Assembly (NCBI RefSeq): GCF_036032445.1
Contig: NZ_CP107932.1
Coordinates: forward strand, 4,032,501-4,096,500
Length of the DNA: 64,000 nt
Reading direction: 5' to 3'
From: Nocardia sp. NBC_00416
Lineage (GTDB): Bacteria > Actinomycetota > Actinomycetes > Mycobacteriales > Mycobacteriaceae
Position 1 is the stretch's first letter. Every line of letters starts with the position of its first letter. Positions 8,573 to 15,982 of this stretch are shown piece by piece. Both the position numbers and the translations under genes were made by a program. The notes below the pieces were generated by a model that was not told the origin of the DNA, made no database searches, and saw only the letters and a list, made by a program, of their open reading frames with translations.

Positions 8573-9804
8573 TCGGTCGCCCCCGCTGTGGCCGTGCCGT
8601 AGCGGGCGAGCACCCGGTCCCGCACCGGCGGGTGGATATTGGCACGGGTGATATCGCCGTCGTAGTGCGCGAGCACGCGTTTGTCCATCACCCACCGCCA
8701 CAGCGGCGGAAAGTAGGCGAGCACGATCATGCCGGCGTATCCGGCGGGCAGCGCCGGGGCGTCGTCCCACGTACGCAGTGCCTGGTAGCGACGAGTCGGG
8801 AAGGCGTGGTGGTCGCTGTGCCGCTGGAGGTGGTACAGGAAGATATTGGTGACCAGGTGGTCGCTGTTCCAGCTGTGCGCCGGCGTGGGACGTTCATATC
8901 GCCCGGAGGGGGTGCGGCGACGGGCCAGGCCGTAGTGCTCCATATAGTTCACCGCCTCCAGCAGGCTGAAACCGACAACCGCCTGCAAGAGCAGATACGG
9001 CAGTAGTTCCGGTCCGAACACCGCGACGAGTCCGGCGAAGAGCACCACGGTCAGCAGCCACGCGGTCAGCACATCGTTGCGCCGGCTCCACGGCCCGGAG
9101 CCCAGCCGCGCCAACCGCGCACGCTCGAGCGCCCAGGCCGAGCGCACACCGCCCAGAACCGACCGCGGGAAGAACGCCCAGAAACTCTCGCCCAACCGAG
9201 CGCTGGCCGGGTCCTCGGGGGTCGCGACCCGCACATGGTGACCACGATTGTGCTCGATATAGAAGTGACCGTACGCGGTCTGCGCGAGCGCGATCCTGGA
9301 CAGCCGGCGTTCGAGACCGACCTTCTTGTGCCCGAGTTCGTGGGCTGTATTGATCCCGACGCCGCCGATCACCCCCAGCGTGACGGCCAGTCCGATCTTG
9401 TCGACCAACTGGAGTCCGCCGTCGATCACCGGCATGGGCACCTCGTCGGCGGTGATCAGGTAACAGGCCGCCATCAGAGTGGCGTACTGGCACGGCAGGT
9501 AGAGATAGGTGAGGTACCGGTAGTACTTGTCGTTCTCCAACGCCGCCATGACCTCGTCGGGCGGATTGGACCCGTCCGGCCCGGACAGCAGATCGGCGAG
9601 CGGGATCACCAGGTAGATCACGATCGGACCGAGCCAATAGGCGATGTGGATGAATCCGGGCTGCCCCATCAGGGCGAGCACCGTCACCAGCGGCACGCCG
9701 ATGGTGAAGAGTCCAGTGGGGGCCAGCAGGCCCCACAGCCACAGATAGCGCTTGGGGTCGCGCCACGATTCGGGCGGAGTCGATACGTAGGGCTCGGCAG
9801 ACAT
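8569..9804 (-). CDS. alkB: Alkane 1-monooxygenase, first gene of alk operon
   Basis: 411-aa membrane di-iron alkane hydroxylase. His boxes HELGHK, EHNRGHH, NYMEHYG and LQRHSDHH are in order, with the family stretch HHVRVATPEDPASARLGESFW around the second. Hydrophobic segments occupy the first third. Start ATG 9804 gives MSAEPYVSTPPESW. It is the promoter-proximal gene of alkB-rubA-rubB-tetR. The second alkB (6130-7293) is shorter at the N-terminus and probably arose by duplication within this locus. Confidence 0.95.
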   Translation of the reverse strand: MSAEPYVSTPPESWRDPKRYLWLWGLLAPTGLFTIGVPLVTVLALMGQPGFIHIAYWLGPIVIYLVIPLADLLSGPDGSNPPDEVMAALENDKYYRYLTYLYLPCQYATLMAACYLITADEVPMPVIDGGLQLVDKIGLAVTLGVIGGVGINTAHELGHKKVGLERRLSRIALAQTAYGHFYIEHNRGHHVRVATPEDPASARLGESFWAFFPRSVLGGVRSAWALERARLARLGSGPWSRRNDVLTAWLLTVVLFAGLVAVFGPELLPYLLLQAVVGFSLLEAVNYMEHYGLARRRTPSGRYERPTPAHSWNSDHLVTNIFLYHLQRHSDHHAFPTRRYQALRTWDDAPALPAGYAGMIVLAYFPPLWRWVMDKRVLAHYDGDITRANIHPPVRDRVLARYGTATAGATE

Positions 9805-10039
9805 CGCTGTCTCACTTCTAGTAGGGCCCGGCAGGCATCGCTGCTGTCTCACTTCCACACACCGGCACGCTCTGCTGCGCGCAACACTCCTTCGACGGTA
9901 AGCGTGGGAAGGCCCCGAAGTGGACACGTTTATGAGTTCGGTAAAGAACGGATTCGCCTTGACGCATACGTTATGCGGCGGTCGTGACGTCCCCCCGCGA
10001 CGCCGCCGCTCGAACCCCGACGACCGAGCGGCGGCGCCG
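9805..10039. promoter_or_regulatory. Upstream region of the alk operon with short palindrome
   Basis: 235 bp without a gene between the alkB start and the end of the Nudix gene. It should hold the alk promoter. A 15-bp near-palindrome (9963-9977, CGCATA-CGT-TATGCG) is a candidate TetR operator. A small direct duplication (CATCGCTG..TCTCACTT) occurs at 9802-9819 and about 9836-9856. No promoter boxes are called with confidence. Confidence 0.4.
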
Positions 10040-10558
10040 TCAACAAATCAGGACATCGGCATCCGGTGGGAGCGCGTCCACCGGCCACCACCGCAGATCG
10101 GTGGACTCGGCGCTGCGCACCGGCACCGCGTCCGGCGGCGCGGTGATCCGGAACAGCAGATCCAGATGACGGGTCGGTTCACCCAGCGAACACGTGATCG
10201 GATGTGCTTGAGCGCCATAGAGTTCCGGGTCCAGCCGCAGGCCCGCGATACCGGATTCCTCGGTCGCCTCACGCAGCGCGGCCGCGGCCACCGTCTCATC
10301 GGTGACCTCACAGTGCCCACCGAGCTGGATCCATCGCCCGACCCGGGGGTGCAGGGTCAGCAGCACCGCACGGCCGTCGTGGGAGAACACCACGGCAGAG
10401 GCCGTGATGTGCCCGGGCGCATGCTCACGCAGACAACCACGCGGCGCCGAACCGAGAAAGGCCAGCACGGCCTCCCGCAGCGAAGCCTCGCCGCCGGTAT
10501 CCGGTTTCCACGCGGTCAGCAGATCGGTCGCCGAGGCGTGCAGCGATTCGACGCTCAC
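10040..10558 (-). CDS. Nudix hydrolase
   Basis: 172-aa protein with a Nudix fold. The box, about residues 80-104, reads GGHCEVTDE...LREATEESGI: the RE..EE..G core is intact, but the N-terminal part is the GGHxE variant, one residue longer than the canonical G-x5-E spacing. The GTG start (10558) overlaps the fbiB stop (GTGA), so it is translated as the third gene of fbiA-fbiB-nudix. The substrate is unknown. Linkage to F420 genes is common in actinobacteria, and a housecleaning role on a nucleotide or F420 precursor is only a guess. Confidence 0.85.
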   Translation of the reverse strand: MSVESLHASATDLLTAWKPDTGGEASLREAVLAFLGSAPRGCLREHAPGHITASAVVFSHDGRAVLLTLHPRVGRWIQLGGHCEVTDETVAAAALREATEESGIAGLRLDPELYGAQAHPITCSLGEPTRHLDLLFRITAPPDAVPVRSAESTDLRWWPVDALPPDADVLIC

Positions 10559-12204
10559 AGTTCCACCAGACCCGCGCCGAGGTCGCGCGGCGCACGCGGC
10601 AGCAGTTCCTCGATCGGATGCCCGACGGCGACAGCCCCCAGCGGATTCCACTCCGCGTCCAGACCGAGCACGTCACGGGTGATCTCCGGCGCGAAGATCG
10701 TCGATCCGATCCAGCAGCTGCCCAGACCCTCGGTGGCGAGCGCCACCAGCAGCCCCTGTACCGCGGCCCCGGCCGCGACGGTGAACATGGTGCGTTCCGC
10801 GGCGCGGCGCGGCTCGTCCGGATAGTCGTGGGCGCCGTCGGGGACACAGAACGGAATGATCACCTCCGGGGCGTCGAACAGAATGCGGCCGCGCTCCACC
10901 CGGCGCTCCACCCGCTCGGAATCCACCCCGTCACCGGCCAGATCGGCCCGCCATTTCTCGGCCATGGCGGTCAGCAACCGCTCCCGGCGGTCCCGGTCGC
11001 GCAACCACACGAAACGCACCGGGCGGGTGTGATGCGGCGCGGGGGCGGTCAACGCCACCGCGATCGCGGAGCGCACCTGATCCGGGTCGACCGGGTCGGG
11101 CGCGAAGGCACGGACCGAACGCCGCATCAGCACCGCCTCGGCACGGCCCTGCCGCAGCGCCTCGGCGGTGCCGAGCCAGAACAGGTCGTCGGTGCCGGGA
11201 CGGACCAGATCCGTAGCGGTGGAACCGTCGTCGGTGAACTCGAGACCCCGCACTACCGCGATCGGGACCCCGCCCAGTTTCCCCTTCACCAGATCGGCGG
11301 CGGCGGCCAATTCGTCCGCGATCGCCACCTGGGTGACCTGCAATTCATTGCCCTGACCGTCAACGGTGCCCGAATAGTCGTGCAGCACACGCAATCCCGC
11401 GGATCCGATCGCCACGTCGATCTGGCCGTTGCGCCACGCGCGGCCCATGGTGTCGGTGACGACCACAGCGACGTCCACACCGAGACATGTACTGAGCGCC
11501 GAACGCAGACCCTTCGCGCTCCCATCGGGATCGGCAGGCAGCAGAACCAGTTCGTCGCCCTCGACATTGGACCCGTCCACGCCCGAGGCGGCCTGCACGA
11601 TGCCGAGACGGTTCTCGGTGATCAGCGTCCGGCCGCGCCGGGCCACCACCCGGACCGCCTCCTGTTCGACCAACCGCCGCCGGGCGGCGTCGCGCTCTTC
11701 CGGATCGACCGGGGCCGCGACGATCCGGCCCTCGGCCTTGGCGACGATCTTGCTGGTGACCACCAGAACGTCACCGTCGATCAGCCACGGCGCCCGCGCC
11801 GAGATATGTTCGGCGAGATCGTCTCCGGGGCGGAACTCCGGTAATCCGGTGATGGGCAGAACCTGCAATCGCGCCGCACCGTGGTCGGCTGTGTCTTTTG
11901 CCCCGCCTGCGGGGGGGCGGGTCGGGGCCCTTGTCAACCCTGGTTCTTCACTCCGCCGCTCAGTCGCTGCGCTCCCTCGCTCCGTCGCTCCAGAACCGGG
12001 GCGGGCTCCGACTGTGGGGGATTGCGCCGCCTCCGGCACCGCGGGCCGGGGCCCTCGTGACCCCGGTTCTTCACTCCGCCGCTCAGTCGCTGCGCTCCCT
12101 CGCTCTGTCGCTCCAGAACCGGGGCGGGCTCCGGCCGTGGGGGATTGCGCCGTATCCGGCGGCGCGGGGCGGGCCCCGACTTTCGACGAGTCCGAGCTGG
12201 TCAC
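10555..12204 (-). CDS. fbiB: Coenzyme F420:gamma-glutamyl ligase FbiB with repeat-derived N-terminal extension
   Basis: Bifunctional FbiB. The N-terminal ligase domain (from about residue 112, RLQVLPITGLPEF) adds gamma-linked glutamates to F420-0. The C-terminal FMN-binding nitroreductase-like domain (RRSVRAF onward, with APAPHHTRP and GLGSCWIG) reduces the dehydro-F420 precursor. The total is 549 aa against about 448 in M. tuberculosis. The extra about 110 N-terminal residues come from two and a part copies of a repeat (GARPGSGATERGSAATERRSEEPG twice) that is intergenic elsewhere in this window. Start GTG 12204 overlaps the fbiA stop (GTGA), favouring translation of the extension. A TTG just before QVLPITGL could give a normal-length protein. 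Confidence 0.93.
   Translation of the reverse strand: MTSSDSSKVGARPAPPDTAQSPTAGARPGSGATERGSAATERRSEEPGSRGPRPAVPEAAQSPTVGARPGSGATERGSAATERRSEEPGLTRAPTRPPAGGAKDTADHGAARLQVLPITGLPEFRPGDDLAEHISARAPWLIDGDVLVVTSKIVAKAEGRIVAAPVDPEERDAARRRLVEQEAVRVVARRGRTLITENRLGIVQAASGVDGSNVEGDELVLLPADPDGSAKGLRSALSTCLGVDVAVVVTDTMGRAWRNGQIDVAIGSAGLRVLHDYSGTVDGQGNELQVTQVAIADELAAAADLVKGKLGGVPIAVVRGLEFTDDGSTATDLVRPGTDDLFWLGTAEALRQGRAEAVLMRRSVRAFAPDPVDPDQVRSAIAVALTAPAPHHTRPVRFVWLRDRDRRERLLTAMAEKWRADLAGDGVDSERVERRVERGRILFDAPEVIIPFCVPDGAHDYPDEPRRAAERTMFTVAAGAAVQGLLVALATEGLGSCWIGSTIFAPEITRDVLGLDAEWNPLGAVAVGHPIEELLPRAPRDLGAGLVEL
11887..12180 (-). repeat. 126-bp-family repeat inside fbiB (two units plus a part)
   Basis: On the minus strand a 45-bp truncated unit (12180-12136) is followed by two nearly full units starting at 12135 and 12012, spacing 123 bp. 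Each opens with G(T/C)CGG(A/G)GCCCGCCCCGGTTC and ends with a GC-rich palindromic part near GCAGGCGGGGCA. The same element is intergenic at 15534-15912 and 20554-20806. All spacings here are multiples of three and the copies contain no stop, so fbiB stays open through them. Confidence 0.9.
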
Positions 12205-13199
12205 GGCTTCACTCCTGCCAAATCGAGTGCCTCACGCACCATTTCGGCGGTGGTGGGCGGATCGGTCATCAAAAGAGGAACGCTGCGCACCTGCACGCCG
12301 GGGACTTCGGCGGTATCGGTGGTGTGGATCAGCCAGCCGTCGAGAATGCCTGTGGCCGAACGGGATCCGTAGTGGCGGCCCACCGCCTCGGCCGTGGTCT
12401 CCACGTCGATGACCGAGAGGCATTCGTCGGCCATCCCGCGCAACGGTTTGCCGTCGATCACCGGCGACACCCCGATCACGGGGGCCTCGGTGGTACGGAG
12501 CGCGCCCCGAATTCCGGGCACCGAGAGGATGGATCCGACGCTCACAACCGGGTTCGAGGGGGCCAGTAATACGACATCCGCATCGGCTATGAGTTCAGTC
12601 ACATTGGGGGCCGGTTTGGCGTCATCAGCCCCGATTGTGGCGAATCCGTGCGTTCGAACGTCCGCGCGGTAGCGAACCCACCACTCCTGAAAATGGATCG
12701 CGCGGCGTTCGCCAGGACTCTCCGGATCGCTGATAACTACATGCGTTTCACAGCGATCGTCGGTTGCCGGGACGAGTTTCACGCCGGGTTGCCATCGATT
12801 GCAGAGCGCCTCGGTAACCGCCGAGAGCGGATACCCGGCACGCAGCATTTCGGTGCGAACCAGATGCGTCGCTATATCCCGATCCCCCAGTCCGAACCAG
12901 TCGGGTTGGGCATGGTATTTCGCGAGCTCCTCCTTCGCGTGCCAGGTTTCACCCAGCCGGCCCCAGCCGCGTTCGGGGTCGATTCCGCCGCCGAGGGTAT
13001 ACATGCAGGTATCGAGGTCGGGGCAGATTCTCAGCCCATGCATCCAGACGTCGTCGCCCACATTGACGATGGCGGAAACCTCCGCCTCGGGGAGCAGCTC
13101 CCGGACGCCCAGCAGGAACCGCGCGCCGCCGACTCCGCCGACCAGGACGACGATACGGGGGCCATTGCCGGGTGCGATGTCCGCTTGTTGTGAAGTCAC
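12201..13199 (-). CDS. fbiA: F420 biosynthesis transferase FbiA (CofD family)
   Basis: 332-aa transferase that moves the phospho-enolpyruvyl/phospholactyl group from its guanosine-activated donor onto Fo, giving (dehydro-)F420-0. The family motif GGVGGARFLLG is near residues 21-31. NVGDD, CPDLDTCMYTLGG, ATDDRCETHV and LAPSNPVVSV are all present. Start is GTG 13199. It is divergent from whiB2, as in mycobacteria, and overlaps fbiB by four bases. Confidence 0.95.
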   Translation of the reverse strand: MTSQQADIAPGNGPRIVVLVGGVGGARFLLGVRELLPEAEVSAIVNVGDDVWMHGLRICPDLDTCMYTLGGGIDPERGWGRLGETWHAKEELAKYHAQPDWFGLGDRDIATHLVRTEMLRAGYPLSAVTEALCNRWQPGVKLVPATDDRCETHVVISDPESPGERRAIHFQEWWVRYRADVRTHGFATIGADDAKPAPNVTELIADADVVLLAPSNPVVSVGSILSVPGIRGALRTTEAPVIGVSPVIDGKPLRGMADECLSVIDVETTAEAVGRHYGSRSATGILDGWLIHTTDTAEVPGVQVRSVPLLMTDPPTTAEMVREALDLAGVKP

Positions 13200-13543
13200 A
13201 TCTGTACACCCTATGCCGCGCGGGAAATAGTGCGTCTTCCGCTATATTTGCCGCTCATTTGCTATTCGGGTCACAAGATCGACTCGGAATGCCGCGCGGG
13301 ATAGTAACGGAATAGTGACGGTGGCTTGACCATCACTACTGGCGGCGTGTCTAATCACAGACATGTCATTCCGGGTCGCGCGGGAAGTGCAAGGCGCGTA
13401 CGGAAATTCGAACGGATGTTCGAATTGGAATGACAGGCTCGGGGAAGTCCGCGAGACAACGTCGCGGAGTTTGGCCGTCGGTATGCGCGTTGATCGACGG
13501 AAAGAAATCATTCTGCGCTAACACACAGTGAGGAGGCGGAGCG
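13200..13543. promoter_or_regulatory. fbiA/whiB2 divergent intergenic region
   Basis: 344 bp holding the promoters of two divergent genes. It contains the LexA-type box listed separately at 13408-13423. A strong ribosome site, GAGGAG, lies just before the whiB2 ATG. No convincing short ORF. Confidence 0.6.
13408..13423. promoter_or_regulatory. Perfect LexA (SOS) box
   Basis: TCGAAC-GGAT-GTTCGA matches the established actinobacterial/Gram-positive SOS-box consensus TCGAAC-N4-GTTCGA without mismatch, and the dyad extends by one more base pair on each side (A..T). It lies 120 bp upstream of the whiB2 start and 209 bp upstream of fbiA, within promoter range of whiB2. Confidence 0.8.
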
Positions 13544-13945
13544 ATGGCCGATGATCTGGCCCCGACCGGCATTCCGGTGGGTGTATCGCGAACCGATTCC
13601 ACAGCAGGCGCAGCACGATGCGTCACTGCTGATAACGGCTGGACCGACCCTGAGCGGAGTGAACGAGAATCCCCGCCCCGGCTCAGCCTGATCGTGACCG
13701 GATTCGACGAGATGTTCGACTCCATCGAAGAACAGTGGCAAGAACGCGCACTCTGCGCGGAAACGGATCCCGAGGCCTTCTTTCCAGAGAAGGGCGGCTC
13801 CACCCGCGAGGCCAAGCGCATCTGCTTGGGCTGCGAGGTCCGCGACGAATGCCTGGAATACGCGCTCGCACACGATGAGCGGTTCGGAATCTGGGGCGGC
13901 CTGTCGGAGCGGGAGCGCCGGCGCCTCAAGCGCGGTATCGGCTGA
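13544..13945 (+). CDS. whiB2: Iron-sulfur transcription factor WhiB2 (WhmD)
   Basis: 133-aa Wbl protein. The four cluster ligands are Cys71 (ALCAETDPEAFFPEKGG), Cys94, Cys97 and Cys103 (CLGCEVRDEC), followed by the GIWGG turn and a basic RERRRLKRG tail that contacts DNA and sigma factor. The C-terminal 80 residues match mycobacterial WhiB2 nearly residue for residue. WhiB2/WhmD is required for septation. The N-terminal about 55 residues are extra relative to the 89-aa mycobacterial protein; GAGGAG before ATG 13544 supports the long start, with ATG at codon 57 as alternative. Confidence 0.94.
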   Translation: MADDLAPTGIPVGVSRTDSTAGAARCVTADNGWTDPERSERESPPRLSLIVTGFDEMFDSIEEQWQERALCAETDPEAFFPEKGGSTREAKRICLGCEVRDECLEYALAHDERFGIWGGLSERERRRLKRGIG

Positions 13946-13989
13946 CTATCGGCGACCCCGTATGCGGCAAATACCGCTCGCGTCGGTGC

Positions 13990-14012
13990 GCCCCGGAGCA
14001 TGTAGCCGGGGC
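13990..14012 (+). terminator. Hairpin after whiB2
   Basis: GCCCCGG (13990-13996) pairs exactly with CCGGGGC (14006-14012) around a 9-nt loop, 45 bases after the whiB2 stop. It has no U-tract. Confidence 0.5.
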
Positions 14013-14052
14013 GGGCCGTCGCGATCGGCGATCACTGACTAACGTTCGAGTC

Positions 14053-14532
14053 ATGGCACGATCCCGCAACCGCAGACCCCCGACCGCCCGGTCGGTCAGC
14101 CGTCGCGGCCGCGGCGTGCGCGGCCCGATGCTGCCGCCGACCGTCCCCGCCTGGCGCACCCGGGGCCAGAAATTCGACCGGCTGGTGCTGGAGGCCTTCG
14201 CACCGCTGGACACCCGCTGGCACGATCGTCTCACCAAACTGGATATCGCCGTCGACGATGTGCCGAAAATTCGTCCGCTGCACCCGGATTCGGTAACATG
14301 GCCCGACGAGGTCGTCGCCGACGGTCCGGTGCCGCTGTCCCGGCTGATCCCGGCCGGCGTGGACCGGCACGGAACGCCCATCCGGGCCCGAGTGGTGCTG
14401 TTCCGCAAACCCCTCGAACTCCGGGCCGGCGACCCCGACGATCTGGTGGAACTACTACGCGAAGTCCTGGTGCAGCAGATCGCGACCTATCTCGGCGTCG
14501 ACCCGGATGTCATCGATCCGGAGCCGGAATAA
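14053..14532 (+). CDS. Metallopeptidase-like protein (PF06262-type, degenerate active site)
   Basis: 159-aa protein corresponding to mycobacterial Rv3259 by position and sequence pattern. It starts with an Arg-rich about 25-residue tail and then the minimal-metalloprotease fold. Where active relatives have HExxH in the sequence V-HE-x-x-H-x-x-G, this one reads VLVQQIATYLGVDPD, so both His and Glu are lost and zinc proteolysis is unlikely. The function is unknown. It follows whiB2 on the same strand. Confidence 0.75.
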   Translation: MARSRNRRPPTARSVSRRGRGVRGPMLPPTVPAWRTRGQKFDRLVLEAFAPLDTRWHDRLTKLDIAVDDVPKIRPLHPDSVTWPDEVVADGPVPLSRLIPAGVDRHGTPIRARVVLFRKPLELRAGDPDDLVELLREVLVQQIATYLGVDPDVIDPEPE

Positions 14533-14689
14533 CCGGCCCGGACAGCGATTCCGCGTGAGCGGAGCCGTTCCCCGCACGAGGGCGAGCATGTCCGGAGCGG
14601 TGTGAATCACATCGCGGCGCGCCGCGCGTGCCCAGATACATGAGCGTGTCTGCCCCACTCGCACCGGTGCGGCGGGTTACGCTCATCGC

Positions 14690-15073
14690 GTGATCTCCAT
14701 GCGTCGTTGCTGCCGACCAGGCTGCAAGAATCCGGCCGTCGCGACGCTCACCTATGTCTACTCGGACTCGACCGCGGTGGTGGGCCCGCTGGCGACAGTG
14801 GCCGAACCACATTCCTGGGACCTCTGCGGAACACATGCCTCCCGGATCACCGCCCCCAAAGGCTGGGATATGGTCCGCCACGAAGGCGGCTTCGCCACCA
14901 GCCCCGACGACGACGATCTGACCGCCCTCGCCGAGGCCGTCCGCGAAGCCGGGCTGCGACGCCGGCCCCCGGAACCCGATCAACGCGGTTACCGCGAGCA
15001 CAATCCGCCGCCCCGGCCCACTCGCACGGGTCGGCGCGGACATCTGCGGGTACTCCCCGACCCGCCCAGCTGA
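14690..15073 (+). CDS. DUF3499 family protein
   Basis: 127-aa actinobacterial protein, equivalent of Rv3258c. The N-terminus CCRPGCKNPA and the later DLCGTHASRI provide Cys/His residues in a zinc-ribbon-like arrangement (CxxxC..C..H). The C-terminal third is Pro/Arg-rich and probably disordered. It may start at GTG 14690 or at ATG 14699. The function is unknown. The family sits between whiB2 and manB across mycolic-acid bacteria. Confidence 0.85.
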   Translation: MISMRRCCRPGCKNPAVATLTYVYSDSTAVVGPLATVAEPHSWDLCGTHASRITAPKGWDMVRHEGGFATSPDDDDLTALAEAVREAGLRRRPPEPDQRGYREHNPPPRPTRTGRRGHLRVLPDPPS

Positions 15074-15415
15074 GCGAGTTCCCGGAACACCGATCCGGCC
15101 GAGCCCCGATCGCGTCGGCCGGCAGGACCCCGGCACAGACGGACCGACCCTCGGATCTCACGTCACCCGGATCGTCGAAATTCGCCGCGCCGCGCCGACC
15201 AGGTTCGGCATCCAGCTAACCGATGCCGAGGCACCTGATGGTCGAACCGGCCTCGGGCGCACGGCCACCTGAAGAAGTAAGCCGCAAATCCGCCCACCCA
15301 CTCCCTCGAAAAGTCGAGGCCGAGAGCAGCTGCTGACCCCGGTTCCGGACCGATATCGCGAAGGAACACGGTGACCGATCGCGCCCTCCGGCTTGTCCCG
15401 ATAGTCGGAGCACCG

Positions 15416-15533
15416 ACCGCCATCCATAAATCGACGACCATCGAGCACATACAGATTCGTCAACCCACCCACGCCGGCCAAAACACACATCCACCCACAC
15501 CCCTCACCGCACTCCGGACAGCCCACCCCCAAG
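15416..15533 (+). repeat. Leader segment of the repeat element, copy 1
   Basis: An about 118-bp segment directly before the tandem array is repeated at 20441-20553 before the second array, same orientation. Shared stretches include ACCGCCATCC, TCGACGACC, GAGCACATACA, CCCACGCCGGCCAA and GGCCCACCCCCAAG up to the first unit. Confidence 0.8.
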
Positions 15534-15912
15534 GTCGGGGCCCGCCCCGGTTCTGGAGCGACCAGAGGAAGGGAGCGCAGCGACCGACCGCCGGGAGTGA
15601 AGAACCGGGGTTGACGAGGGCCCCGACCCGCCCCGCCGCAGGCGGCGCAATCCAACACAGTCGGGGCCCGCCCCGGTTCTGGAGCGACCAGAGGAAGGGA
15701 GCGCAGCGACCGACCGCCGGGAGTGAAGAACCGGGGTTAACGAGGGCCCCGACCCGCCCCGCCGCAGGCGGCGCAATCCAACACAGTCGGGGCCCGCCCC
15801 GGTTCTGGAGCGACCAGAGGAAGGGAGCGCAGCGACCGACCGCCGGGAGTGAAGAACCGGGGTTGACGAGGGCCCCGACCCGCCCCGCCGCAGGCGGGGC
15901 AATAGATACAGA
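15534..15912 (+). repeat. Tandem 126-bp repeat array, three units
   Basis: Units start at 15534, 15660 and 15786 with an exact 126-bp period and only a few differences between copies. Each reads GTCGGGGCCCGCCCCGG near its start, GAAGAACCGGGG in the middle and CCGCCGCAGGCGG near its end. Start and middle contain complementary arms (GGGGCCCGCCCCGG versus CCGGGG and GGGCCCCGACC), so each unit can fold on itself. Confidence 0.93.
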
Positions 15913-15982
15913 CCCGCCCTGCCGGAGGCAGGGCCATAGACACAGTGTCGGGGTGATCACGCGGGGCACTAGGGTAGTCGCT

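Larger units (their letters stand above)
15074..15982. other. Gene-poor region upstream of manB carrying repeats
   Basis: 909 bp without a recognisable gene. 15074-15415 has no feature I can name. 15416-15533 is the repeat leader, 15534-15912 three tandem 126-bp units, and 15913-15946 a partial tail copy (CCCTGCCGGAGGCAGGG palindrome). The manB promoter must lie within or just after the repeats. The frame of manB stays open upstream through all three units, but the family start is at 15983. Confidence 0.7.

Noticed and set aside
12648..12662. GTTCGAAC palindrome as a second SOS box
   Set aside because: Half sites abut without the N4 spacer and the sequence is inside the fbiA coding region.
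15534..15912. Tandem repeats as a CRISPR array
   Set aside because: Units are 126 bp, directly contiguous and nearly identical throughout; there are no unique spacers and no cas genes.
15371..15982. N-terminal extension of manB through the repeat array
   Set aside because: The frame stays open, but 204 extra residues before a family-typical start (MTVARPAES..) have no support, and unlike fbiB there is no coupled upstream gene. The openness follows from a unit length divisible by three.
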